This document shows positions 1 through 8,259 of a stretch of 64,000 nt of DNA, piece by piece. Each line of letters starts with the position of its first letter. Position 1 is the first letter of the stretch. The position numbers and the translations under genes were made by a program. Source of the stretch: Methanobacterium bryantii (GTDB lineage: Archaea > Methanobacteriota > Methanobacteria > Methanobacteriales > Methanobacteriaceae); the NCBI RefSeq assembly GCF_002287175.1, contig NZ_LMVM01000023.1, positions 349,970-413,969 of the forward strand, given 5' to 3'. The notes under the pieces are model-generated. The model saw only the letters and a program-made list of their open reading frames with translations. It was not told the origin of the DNA and did no database searches.

Positions 1-441
1 AATGTTATACTATCTCACATAAGTTTTTTATGACTTGACTTTAAATTAGAAAAAATAATGAAAAAGAGCAATTTAGACCAGTTATTTAACTAAAAACAAA
101 TAAATAGTTGATTAAAGTAAAAATAGGAATATCTAACTATTTTAATTTTTTAACATCGCCTATGCTTTAGTATTTCCAAAACTAATCAATATGTAACCAA
201 TATATTATGATAACCCACTACAAGCTATTAAAATATAGTGAATGCTCAAATATTTTTGACGCTATTTAATAATATAATTTGTTTATGCGGTTTAATCCTC
301 TAAAAAATATTGAAAATATTTTTTAGGGTTTCGGAAAATTAGAAATTTTCCTCAATTTAAAGACTTAAATTTAATCAATTATCCCAAAGTTATAAGTTTA
401 AAAAGTTACCTCATTCACTATAAAAATAATGATTAGACAGT
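1..441. other. AT-rich intergenic stretch with two hairpins
   Basis: I see no gene here. Two perfect inverted repeats lie side by side: 300-326 (12-bp arms CTAAAAAATATT around GAA) and 333-351 (8-bp arms GGAAAATT around AGA). Together they resemble the multi-hairpin palindromic clusters at 26.9, 57.7 and 63.0 kb. They lie downstream of the minus-strand gene that ends at 442, so a terminator role is also possible. Confidence 0.6.
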
Positions 442-879
442 TTACCAGCATCTATCCCCATTTACAAACTTTTCCACACCTTTCTCTTTAAGGACATCTA
501 AATTTTTAATATGTGCATCACCGTGGGTTGCATTCAAGAAATTAAGCTTTTTACAGCTTTTAAACTCGCCGCATTCCCAGCAGCCCATAATTTCTTTTTC
601 ACCACAGCATTTTCTAATTTCACAAAAAGCTGGGCCTCCCCCGTCCCCGCAGCCTTCACAGGTTAGTCTTTTTAAGGTTTTTAATACATCTACAAAGCTG
701 TCATAGTTTTTAAATTCGTTAAAAAAAGGAATTGCAGCAAAATGGTCCGCATTCTTTTTAAAATTTGTATTATCAAGTTCTTCATTAAGTTTTCCCGCTA
801 AAGACGCTATTTTTCCATTATAGCCGTAACAGTCCCCACAGTACAGGCCGCAGCATGTAATCAGTTTTTCGTTTCCCAT
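442..879 (-). CDS. DUF3795 family cysteine-rich protein
   Basis: This 145-residue cysteine-rich protein matches the DUF3795 pattern: an N-terminal CCGLYCGDC block, a central CEGCGDGGG...FCEIRKCC block and a later GCWECGEFKSC block. The paired cysteines suggest a metal or Fe-S site. The family has no established function. I chose the ATG at 879 because a GTGAT ribosome binding site sits directly before it; an in-frame GTG at 888 is part of that site. The gene stands alone between AT-rich gaps. Confidence 0.8.
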   Translation of the reverse strand: MGNEKLITCCGLYCGDCYGYNGKIASLAGKLNEELDNTNFKKNADHFAAIPFFNEFKNYDSFVDVLKTLKRLTCEGCGDGGGPAFCEIRKCCGEKEIMGCWECGEFKSCKKLNFLNATHGDAHIKNLDVLKEKGVEKFVNGDRCW

Positions 880-1167
880 TTTAATCACTGAAATCAGTTT
901 TTTAGAACATAGATATAAAACTATGGTATGCGAAATTCATTAAACTAAAATTAAATGCAGCAGTTGCTTAAATATGTCAAAAAATGTTTTGTATTTTTGC
1001 AACCTGAAATATTTTCAATTATACAAGTATTAGGAAAAAAACCGTTTAATTAAAATTTTTAATTCAAATATTCAATTAGATAAAATAGATTCAAGCACAT
1101 GCAACCATAAACTTAAAAACATTAAAGGGAAAATTCAAGTAAATATAAACTTTAATGGGGAGATTAA

Positions 1168-1548
1168 ATGGACTGGAAAATTATAGGAATAAGTGCTTTA
1201 ATTAATGCAATTATAACTAGTGTTTTATCGTTGATATTCTTCCCTCTAGCTTTTTTAGGTCCTATTATTGGAGGATTTCTAGCATCTTACCCCAGTCAAG
1301 GGTTTGAAGACTATGAAGGAATGGATGAAAAAGATGGCGCTGTTGTAGGGGCAATTTCAGGCTTAATTGGTGGTTTAATAATTACTTTAATACTTGTCCT
1401 GGGCTTTGGAAATATAAGTGCCGTTGGATTAAAAATAGGGTTAGACAATGTCCTAACTACAGGATATATTGTCCTTCAATTATCCATAGTTATAAGCCTG
1501 GTTCTAAGTTTGATAGGAGGCGTTATTGGGGTTGTAGTCAAAAGGTGA
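1168..1548 (+). CDS. DUF5518-like small membrane protein
   Basis: This 126-residue protein has about four hydrophobic segments. The first runs near residues 5-40 and contains FLGPIIGGFLASY. A short acidic loop (EDYEGMDEKDGA) follows, then two more glycine-rich helices ending in GGVIGVVVKR. The arrangement matches DUF5518 proteins, which are common in methanogens and have no known function. A GGGGAG ribosome binding site precedes the ATG. It is monocistronic and probably sits in the cytoplasmic membrane. Confidence 0.65.
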   Translation: MDWKIIGISALINAIITSVLSLIFFPLAFLGPIIGGFLASYPSQGFEDYEGMDEKDGAVVGAISGLIGGLIITLILVLGFGNISAVGLKIGLDNVLTTGYIVLQLSIVISLVLSLIGGVIGVVVKR

Positions 1549-1644
1549 CTTTAAACTTACTCCAATTTAATGCCTAAAAAACATTTTTCCAAGTTTTAAT
1601 TAGTTACTAATTTTATCTGAATATATGCTGTTTACCTATTAACC

Positions 1645-2058
1645 TTAAAAAGAACTTTCTACCTCATTAATTAACTTTTTGCTAGATTCAATTATATCCA
1701 ATGCAATTTTTTCATCATAAATGTAGCTGTAATCTGCCATTTCTCTTGCTTTCATAGCAGCATCAAAATCTAAGAAAATATCATCACTTATAATTCCATA
1801 ATTTACAAAAAGATTTTTAATTGCAAATTTAAGTCCAGAATGGCTTTTTTCTTTATAACCTCTGCTAAAAAGGAGCCCCCTAAAAGCATGGAACATGGAA
1901 TAATAACTTTGAACTATAGCCCACTTGTAATTTCCTGATTTAATAGAATTTTCTGCAGATTCTAAATCATAGCGGGATTCTTTAAGCTCTTTTTCAATTA
2001 GTTCATAATCGATGCAAATCTGCACTATATTCCCTTTTTTGTATCGATTATAGTTCAT
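1645..2058 (-). CDS. HEPN domain protein (UPF0332 type)
   Basis: A 137-residue all-helical protein. The segment QSYYSMFHAFRGLLFSRGY followed by KEKSH is the HEPN signature, and the R-X6-H spacing (RGYKEKSH) fits the HEPN RNase motif. HEPN proteins often act as toxins with a MNT nucleotidyltransferase antitoxin, or as RNA-processing partners. No MNT gene lies next to this one, so it is an orphan. The ATG at 2058 is preferred because GGAG sits seven bases upstream; the ATG at 2064 almost touches that site. Confidence 0.75.
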   Translation of the reverse strand: MNYNRYKKGNIVQICIDYELIEKELKESRYDLESAENSIKSGNYKWAIVQSYYSMFHAFRGLLFSRGYKEKSHSGLKFAIKNLFVNYGIISDDIFLDFDAAMKAREMADYSYIYDEKIALDIIESSKKLINEVESSF

Positions 2059-2064
2059 TTGCAT

Positions 2065-2468
2065 TCTCCTTTTTTAGTCAAGATTATTTGTTAAACTAGT
2101 TAAATCATTGAAATCATGTCATTTCAATATTTTATTCTTTTTGAGTCCTATTGTCCATTACAATTACTGTTAACAATATGAATTACAAAAATCTGTTCTA
2201 TTATTTTATCAGTTGCAGAATAATTTTATTATTTCCTATTAAATACAAATGGAAAGACTTAATTATTAGTTTTTCAGAGATTTCATTCAAAATATAAAAT
2301 TTGGATAATGATAGAAATTTAGTTCGCTATACAATTCTATAACGAAGCATGCGAAAATCTCTGATTTTGGAGGGATTTTTTGAGGATTTTGGCAGTATCC
2401 AGCATAATTTTTTATTTAAAATCTGTACCATTTACCAAAAAATAGACTTTCAAAAAGTAAAAAATAGA
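2065..2468. other. intergenic stretch with partial palindromic element
   Basis: I find no open frame with a ribosome binding site. Around 2350-2395 the sequence carries CGAAAATC...GATTTTGG and AGGGATTTTTTGAGGATTTTGGCAG, which resemble the clearer element at 57.7 kb (GCAAAAATC...GATTTTTGC). It is probably a decayed copy. Confidence 0.4.
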
Positions 2469-2702
2469 TCATTCCACTGTTTTCTCACTTAAACTTTCTT
2501 CATTCAGCTTCTTTTTTATTCGCTCCAATGCTTTTGATAGTTCAAGGCTCGAATTAATATGATCTGCTATAAAATCAGTGATAAGGTCTTCATCATTAAT
2601 TTCTTCATTTTTAGCATACCCTATGATGGCCAATAATGATTCCTGCCACGCTTGATATTCCTTTGTAGCTGCAAATTCATTTATCAAATCATCGTTACTC
2701 AT
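2469..2702 (-). CDS. hypothetical small acidic protein
   Basis: I do not recognise this 77-residue helical, acidic, charged protein. It begins MSNDDLINEFAATKEY and has no cysteines or membrane segment. The start at 2702 is supported by a GGGGGTGAT ribosome binding site four bases upstream; a longer frame to 2717 begins inside that site. The gene is monocistronic with long gaps on both sides. Confidence 0.55.
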   Translation of the reverse strand: MSNDDLINEFAATKEYQAWQESLLAIIGYAKNEEINDEDLITDFIADHINSSLELSKALERIKKKLNEESLSEKTVE

Positions 2703-3620
2703 ATACATCACCCCCATTTGCTTAATTCCCCAATTAAGATTATAATAGAATAGATTTAAGTTAAATTTTAGGTGAAAACCCGCTAAAAAATTTTAAAAAC
2801 ATTTTATATTACTCTGACTTTTTATAGTAATAATTATTACTAATTTAGTAAAAAATTAAGATCGTAAAATAGTTAGAATAACTCCAATTAAAGGTATTTA
2901 AAAAGCAAAAAACCAATGTTCATTCCGACTCAGCAGGGGCAAAAACTCCTCATTCAAGAAATTAAGGCCTTTTCCACTCGTTCAAGTAGTACAAAGAATT
3001 TTAGTTATTTTGCACACTCCTAAAAGTTTCACTGATTTTAACCGGCTGGTTTTCTGGATTCAACTAAATATAGCTACAGCAGACCACCAATACAACAATA
3101 AACTTGTCCCTGCACAATAATGTCTCCAATATTAAAAAGCGCACATTTTGGCATTTTACCTTTTCCCATTAATTATTACAACTTTTTATTTTTCCACGTA
3201 AAATTATGATGGTTAACTATGAAAATTAATCTTTATGGAGGTATTTAATAGATATTGGAGCAATTCTCATAAGTGGAGGCACTATTTTAACGCTCCAGTT
3301 ATGTACACATGTACTCTAGAGGAAAAAACGGCCTAATTACCCCTAAGTTCAGGATACTGATCTTCAAAACTATAAAAAGATTCATTTTTACCATGGAATA
3401 TCGACATTTTAGAGCCCCTCCCACTTCATACCTGAACTGTACAGGTAACTCCTAACTCCATTCTTTCTGGGAGGGGTTCCCACATTCATCTAAAAAAATA
3501 AAGCGTTTCTGTTTAGTCTTTATATTACTTTAAAAATAATAATTAGGCATTTAACCACAATCGCCAATAAAAGTACTGTACTCAAATATAAATAAGATTA
3601 GTGCCACATATAAACTTGTT
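2703..3620. other. long gap with gene remnants
   Basis: No intact gene is visible. Two weak remnants are worth recording. A minus-strand frame at 3074-3169 encodes 31 residues starting MGKGKMPKCALFNIGD with no ribosome binding site. A plus-strand frame at 3248-3319 follows a clear GGAGGT site but starts at ATA instead of ATG and encodes about 23 residues (DIGAILISGGTILTL...). The hairpin at 3415-3476 is listed separately. Confidence 0.4.
3415..3476. ncRNA. possible structured RNA
   Basis: The sequence CCCCTCCCA (3415-3423) pairs perfectly with TGGGAGGGG (3468-3476). Inside that 9-bp stem sits a second perfect stem, TACCTG (3429-3434) with CAGGTA (3442-3447), around a 7-base loop. GC-rich nested stems stand out in such AT-rich DNA, and GC islands in AT-rich archaeal genomes often mark RNA genes. 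The strand and any function are unknown; a terminator or an insertion scar is also possible. Confidence 0.35.
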
Positions 3621-3986
3621 ATGAACGTTTTAATCGTTGAAAATGAATCCAGCACTATTTTAGACTTAAAAGCAACTTTAGGGAGCTTAGGACACTCAGT
3701 AGTTGCTGTAGCTTCAAGTGGGAAAGAAGCAGTTCAAAAAGTAGGAAATTTAAACCCAGATCTAGTTTTAATAGATATAAAATTAAAGGGTGAAATGAGC
3801 GGCGTGGAAGCTGCAAACAAAATAAAGGATCTCTATAAAATTCCAGTTATATTCCTGACTATTTTTATTAAAAACTGCCTGATTAAATCATTCGGGCTAC
3901 CTGAAGATGCTGTTGTTTTAAATAAGCCTGTGAAGCAGGAACATTTAAAATACGGGATCTCAAGAGCTTTCTCCAAAATTAAATGA
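3621..3986 (+). CDS. stand-alone response regulator receiver domain
   Basis: A 121-residue CheY-like receiver. It has the N-terminal acidic residues (IVENES), the phospho-acceptor aspartate in LVLIDIKL near residue 53, the threonine in PVIFLTIF and the lysine in LNKPVKQEH. There is no output domain, so it must act through partner proteins or as a phosphate relay. Such lone receivers are abundant in Methanobacteriales and usually pair with PAS histidine kinases; the only kinase in this window is at 15.8-18.1 kb. Confidence 0.88.
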   Translation: MNVLIVENESSTILDLKATLGSLGHSVVAVASSGKEAVQKVGNLNPDLVLIDIKLKGEMSGVEAANKIKDLYKIPVIFLTIFIKNCLIKSFGLPEDAVVLNKPVKQEHLKYGISRAFSKIK

Positions 3987-4042
3987 ATATTTAAACCTTT
4001 AAAAAGTAATATTTTTATCATATATATAACATACTACGTATA

Positions 4043-4282
4043 ATGAAACTCCAAATTTACAGAACTGATGATTGTCCTAAATGTGGACTATTTTGGAAAA
4101 ATCTAAAAGAAGCAGTAAAAGAGCTTAATTTAGATGAAAAAATAGAAAGAATTGATTTAGAGCATGCCATAAAGATGAACATAACTAGCTGTCCTGCACT
4201 AATTATAAACGGAGAAATAAAATCCATGGGAACGTTGTTATCAGTCGAAGAATTAAAAAAAATGTTAAAAGAGAATATGTAA
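4043..4282 (+). CDS. thioredoxin-fold small redox protein
   Basis: A 79-residue protein of the glutaredoxin/thioredoxin-like fold. The redox motif CPKC lies at residues 11-14, and the cis-proline segment TSCPALIINGEIKS follows near residue 50. It probably reduces disulfides in the cytoplasm. It follows the receiver gene by 56 bases on the same strand, but shared function is not implied. It differs from the glutaredoxin at 44.3 kb, which has CGWC. Confidence 0.8.
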   Translation: MKLQIYRTDDCPKCGLFWKNLKEAVKELNLDEKIERIDLEHAIKMNITSCPALIINGEIKSMGTLLSVEELKKMLKENM

Positions 4283-4566
4283 CATTTAACTAATTATTAG
4301 AGGGGATATCTCACATAAACCAACAGAATGAATGAAACAACCATTTGTATTTCATGATTAATTAAAAAATAGCTGGTTTTAATTGTTTATTAACTAAATA
4401 AACATCCTTTATAATCACATTGAAGACACCACATCATTATAATATTATCAGTTGAAATCTACATCAAATGTGATAGCACTGCAATTCTTGAAATATATCT
4501 TTTATTTTAACAGAAAACATTTATATCACCTGCAATTAAATATTTGGTTATTTAGAAGGTGAAAAT

Positions 4567-5223
4567 TTGAAGATAATTATTTTTGGTGCTACAGGTATGG
4601 TCGGTTCAGAGGTAGTTCGCCAGGCGATCAAAAAACAGGATATTAACGAAATTACAGCAGTTGTGCGTAATCCCTTAAGTATTGATGATCCAAAGCTAAA
4701 AACAATCTTAAAAACTGATTTTTTAGATTATACCGATTTAATACCTGTTTTTAAAGAGGTAGATGCATGTATATGGTGCCTTGGTATTTCACAAAACCAG
4801 GTAAGTAAAGAAGAGTATGAGATAATTACTTATGAATATGCTGTTGCGGCAGCTAAAACTATGCTTGCAGCTAACCCTGCAGTAACTTTTGTTTTTTTAA
4901 GTGGACAGGGGGCAGATTCCTCTGAAAAAAGCAGAATTCTTTTTGCAAGAATAAAAGGAAAAACTGAAAATGCATTAAAAGAATTAAATTTTAAAGAGCT
5001 GTATATAGCCCGGCCTGGAGGAATTATACCAACATATCCCAAGACCAATGAATCTATTCTCAAGAAAATAACAGTAGGATTCATTAAAATTTCAGGTAAG
5101 ATTGTCCCATCCACCGTGATAACTTCCAAGCAACTAGCGCAAGCCCTGCTTTACGTGGCTGAAAAAGGCAGTGATGCAATTACACTTGACAATAAATCAC
5201 TCCAAAAGTTAAGTGCAAATTAA
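4567..5223 (+). CDS. NAD(P)-binding SDR-like protein
   Basis: A 218-residue Rossmann protein. The N-terminal dinucleotide-binding loop is GATGMVGSEV. The rest resembles the NmrA/HTATIP2 branch of atypical short-chain dehydrogenases, with IWCLGISQ and the ARPGGIIP segment. The start is TTG at 4567, preceded by AGGTGA. The substrate is unknown. It is monocistronic. Confidence 0.75.
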   Translation: MKIIIFGATGMVGSEVVRQAIKKQDINEITAVVRNPLSIDDPKLKTILKTDFLDYTDLIPVFKEVDACIWCLGISQNQVSKEEYEIITYEYAVAAAKTMLAANPAVTFVFLSGQGADSSEKSRILFARIKGKTENALKELNFKELYIARPGGIIPTYPKTNESILKKITVGFIKISGKIVPSTVITSKQLAQALLYVAEKGSDAITLDNKSLQKLSAN

Positions 5224-5333
5224 ATTTAGTGTTTTTTTTTATGATTTTGCAAAATAGAACTAACATTCCCCACGTCAAAAGTAATAACATCAAGTTATAT
5301 AATAATAAATAGAAGATGTTTGAAGGTAAAACC

Positions 5334-5993
5334 ATGAAATTTCAAAGGGGAAGTATATTCAGACCAGAAAAAGATTACTATAAAGAAGCGGGAATTTTAT
5401 TGTTAATAAGTTGTTTACAATTTTTTTTGGCAGTTAACCTAGCCGAAACACAGTTTCCAGGCTACAGCATTGCTAAAAACACATTAAGTGATTTAGGGGG
5501 TACATTACCCCCTGTAGAACCATCAGCTATGATTTTTAACCTCAGCGTTATTATCATGGGGATTCTTGTACTTGCAGCAGTTTATTTAATCCTCAAAAGT
5601 GGAGGCTGCCGTTTATTTTCATCCTGTCTGGCCATCGCCGCCGCAGGTGCTTTAGGGGTAGGACTATTCCCTTCATATACTGGAAGCACACATGCATTCT
5701 TTTCAGTAATTGTATTCCTATTTGGAAGTTTAGCTGTCATTTTTTCCTATAGATTGGGATTAAATATACCCATGGTTGTAGTTTCATTAGTAACTGGCTT
5801 ATTTTCTCTCATGTTAATCCTATCATTCGCTGTAATTTATGGAAATAATCCTTTTGCAGCATATTTAGGTTTAGGCGGTGCTGAAAGGTTTATTGCATAC
5901 CCCACTCTTTTATATATCATAGGCCTTGGGGGCTACCTTACAAGCAGGGGAAAAGACTGGGTTCGGATAAGGTTTACTAAAGGGTACTGGTAA
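5334..5993 (+). CDS. DUF998 family membrane protein
   Basis: A 219-residue integral membrane protein with about six hydrophobic segments. The loop NTLSDLGGTLPPVEPSA after the first helix and the later LGVGLFPSYTGSTHAFFS are typical of DUF998. The function of the family is not established. I chose the ATG at 5334 because GAAGGT lies seven bases upstream; an ATG at 5316 has no ribosome binding site. Confidence 0.75.
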   Translation: MKFQRGSIFRPEKDYYKEAGILLLISCLQFFLAVNLAETQFPGYSIAKNTLSDLGGTLPPVEPSAMIFNLSVIIMGILVLAAVYLILKSGGCRLFSSCLAIAAAGALGVGLFPSYTGSTHAFFSVIVFLFGSLAVIFSYRLGLNIPMVVVSLVTGLFSLMLILSFAVIYGNNPFAAYLGLGGAERFIAYPTLLYIIGLGGYLTSRGKDWVRIRFTKGYW

Positions 5994-6184
5994 TATTTTA
6001 GTAATTAAAATCCATCACAGCATACTTATCTATTTAAAATCAATAAATATCTTTTTTACATTAAAGTATAATTAAAGAAGTTGAAAACATCTTCTTTAGA
6101 TCTAAAAACTTAAAAAAGTTACAAACTAACAGCTTTAAAAATTAAAAAATAGAATATTCAGCACGTCAAAAGCAGTAATGAATC

Positions 6185-6400
6185 CTATTTGGAAATTTTC
6201 TCCTTATCATGTATTCTAGAACTCATTCTAGCCGTAAGTATTTTTTTAGCCCTTAAAAGGTTTTCATCAGGGTTTTCGGATTTCTCAATTGCATCTTCAA
6301 CTTCCTTAAGCACTTTCTTAAAGTCTTTACCTCTGCTTTCACGCGCCTTTTTTAAAAGGTCTTTAGATCTATAACCTTCTTCCGTATTTTGAGGTGTCAT
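6185..6400 (-). CDS. hypothetical small charged protein
   Basis: I do not recognise this 71-residue, lysine- and glutamate-rich, predicted helical protein. It starts MTPQNTEEGYRSKDLLKKAR. It has no cysteines and no membrane segment. No strong ribosome binding site is visible, so expression is uncertain. Confidence 0.45.
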   Translation of the reverse strand: MTPQNTEEGYRSKDLLKKARESRGKDFKKVLKEVEDAIEKSENPDENLLRAKKILTARMSSRIHDKEKISK

Positions 6401-6578
6401 TTTTTATAATCCTGTAAATTTGATCATCATATTAAATTATATATTTTTAATAATAAGTACTATTTCATATATCTATTCTTCTTTTAAGGATTCCGTTAGA
6501 CAGTACTCAGAAAAAATTTACAGTAAATTTTAAAAAGGAACATATAACGCTTTATTTAATCTAAATAATAGATAACAT

Positions 6579-6971
6579 TTATTTCTTTCGAGATTCCAGC
6601 AAACCAATAAAACTATCCAAACCATCCTTACTGGATTCTATTATATCTATAGCAGAGTCCAGTTCATCATCTTTAACTTTCTGATCTACCCTTAACCTGT
6701 GAATAATAAACCCAATAATGGAGAGTATTGCCATAAAAATCAAGATATAAAAAATTAAAGCCAACACATAAGGTAAAGTGTCCATGTTATCCATTGTAAT
6801 AAACGATAAAATAAAAAGTACTAAAAATGCACTGCTAAAACAAGCTGCAATGATCAAAAGCAATTTTTTATCGTCATTTTTATCTCTAAATGCAGAATAC
6901 GCAGCTATAGATAATGAAGCCCCCGCTAAACTAAAAACCAAAAATTCAGGAATTAAAACATTAATATCCAT
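6579..6971 (-). CDS. small membrane protein, tandem paralogue A
   Basis: A 130-residue protein with an N-terminal helix (LVFSLAGASLSIAAYSAF), two more hydrophobic helices and a charged C-terminal tail (DELDSAIDIIESSKDGLDSF). It is a clear paralogue of the gene immediately upstream at 6977-7291, sharing most of the first 90 residues. AAAAGGAG lies a few bases before the start. Function is unknown. Confidence 0.65.
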   Translation of the reverse strand: MDINVLIPEFLVFSLAGASLSIAAYSAFRDKNDDKKLLLIIAACFSSAFLVLFILSFITMDNMDTLPYVLALIFYILIFMAILSIIGFIIHRLRVDQKVKDDELDSAIDIIESSKDGLDSFIGLLESRKK

Positions 6972-6976
6972 CCTTT

Positions 6977-7291
6977 TTACTCCTTTTTAATTTTTACTTT
7001 TATTTTTACATTTATTAACGCATAATAATTAATTAATCCAATAATAGATAAAATTGCTGTAAAAATCAGAATATAAAAAATTAAAGCTAACATATAAGGT
7101 AAAGTATCCAAGTTACCCCTTGTAATAAATGATAAAATGAAAATCACTAAAAATGCACAGTTAAAACAATATGCAATGATCAAAAACAATTTCCTATCGC
7201 TATCTCTAAATGCTGAATACGCAGCTATAAATAATGAAGCCCCTGCTAAACTAAAAACCATAAATTTCGGAATTAAAGCCGTGATGTCCAT
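6977..7291 (-). CDS. small membrane protein, tandem paralogue B
   Basis: A 104-residue protein nearly identical in its first 90 residues to the next gene downstream (MDI-LIP-F-VFSLAGASL pattern, then the shared LPY-LALIFYILIF helix). Its tail is short and lysine-rich (NVKIKVKIKKE) instead of the acidic tail of paralogue A. The AAGGAG ribosome binding site is good. The two genes are five bases apart and form a recent tandem duplication. Confidence 0.65.
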   Translation of the reverse strand: MDITALIPKFMVFSLAGASLFIAAYSAFRDSDRKLFLIIAYCFNCAFLVIFILSFITRGNLDTLPYMLALIFYILIFTAILSIIGLINYYALINVKIKVKIKKE

Positions 7292-7361
7292 TTTTACTCC
7301 TTTTAATCTTTTATTTTTCTATTTATTAACCATAAAATACTGGAATGTTAAAAATTATATC

Positions 7362-8051
7362 TTATTCATTGTAACACTGCTGGTTTAACACTTCATCTTT
7401 AGTTAATAATTGAGCGTGTTCCAACATTTCATTAAACGCATTAACATAAATTTTTATTAATCCCGGATTGCTATTTTTAACACCGACTGATCCCCTGCTT
7501 TCATTGTGCCTATGAGGCTTTTCTATATATAAATGACCATTATTAAACTTACGAAAAACTGAGTTTTTCGAGGGCTCCAATAAATTCTGCGAATTTATTG
7601 AGAGAATCATGAAGTGTTTAATAGGTCTTATTGGCAAAATAAAGTATTTAACGCTTTTATATTTATCAAGAAGTGTGTAAATTTCAGTTTTATCTTCACA
7701 AAAGATTTTAGGTCCAGCTATAATTGTTATTAATCTAAATTTATGATTAATTGCGTGTTTAACTATCTCTTGAGTATCTTCGCTGAATTCTCCAACCACC
7801 AATTTGAGTTCCAATTCTCCCGTAATTTTTCCTTTATTTTTTAGGTTCTTCAGCTCTTCAATCAGATTAAATCTCCAAACTCTTTTTTTAAATCGTTCAT
7901 CACTGTGAAAAAGGATAATTTCATTTCCATATTGCACATTGCCCGGAGGATTATGCCTGTAAATTAATTTAATTAAGACAATAACCATACAAAATGCAAA
8001 TAAACTGACTAATGTTAAAACTATAAGATAATTAATCTGGATTTTCTGCAC
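7362..8051 (-). CDS. membrane-anchored protein of unknown function carrying an inserted palindromic element
   Basis: A 229-residue protein with one N-terminal membrane helix (residues 8-28) and a soluble domain, probably cytoplasmic. The tail contains GHLYIEKPHRHNESRGSVGV. This layout resembles single-pass proteins with a degenerate phospholipase-D-like domain, but I cannot assign a family. An 81-bp palindromic element at 7542-7622 adds 27 residues in frame, from IKHFMIL to FRKFN, just before GHLYIEK. Without it the text would read smoothly as LPIRP-NGHLYIEKPH. Confidence 0.6.
   Translation of the reverse strand: MQKIQINYLIVLTLVSLFAFCMVIVLIKLIYRHNPPGNVQYGNEIILFHSDERFKKRVWRFNLIEELKNLKNKGKITGELELKLVVGEFSEDTQEIVKHAINHKFRLITIIAGPKIFCEDKTEIYTLLDKYKSVKYFILPIRPIKHFMILSINSQNLLEPSKNSVFRKFNNGHLYIEKPHRHNESRGSVGVKNSNPGLIKIYVNAFNEMLEHAQLLTKDEVLNQQCYNE
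7542..7622 (-). repeat. 81-bp palindromic element inside a coding region
   Basis: The element is bounded by 7-bp terminal inverted repeats, ATTAAAC at 7542-7548 and GTTTAAT at 7616-7622. Inside are two perfect hairpins: 7552-7570 (9-bp arms CGAAAAACT) and 7578-7600 (10-bp arms CAATAAATTC). Its length of 81 bases is exactly 27 codons with no stop in the reading frame of the host gene. The end ATTAAACACTTCATG (minus strand) also appears as ATTAAACACTTCGTG in the element that breaks the gene at 24.3 kb. Confidence 0.6.
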
Positions 8052-8259
8052 CCTCTAGATATCACAAAATGTGATATATTTTACACTTGAAGTGTATGTC
8101 TCATCTTACTAATAAATTCTCCGAAACGTATCAGAAAGATTACAACAAAAAAACTAATTTGATAACTATAATCCAAAATAGTAAAAAAACTAATTTAATG
8201 TTTTATAAATGCAGTTAAGCTTTATAAGTCCAATTTATCCATGTTATCCCTATTTAAGC

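Noticed and set aside
3074..3169. Small minus-strand frame MGKGKMPKCALFNIGD...
   Set aside because: There is no ribosome binding site and it ends after 31 codons; kept only as a possible remnant.
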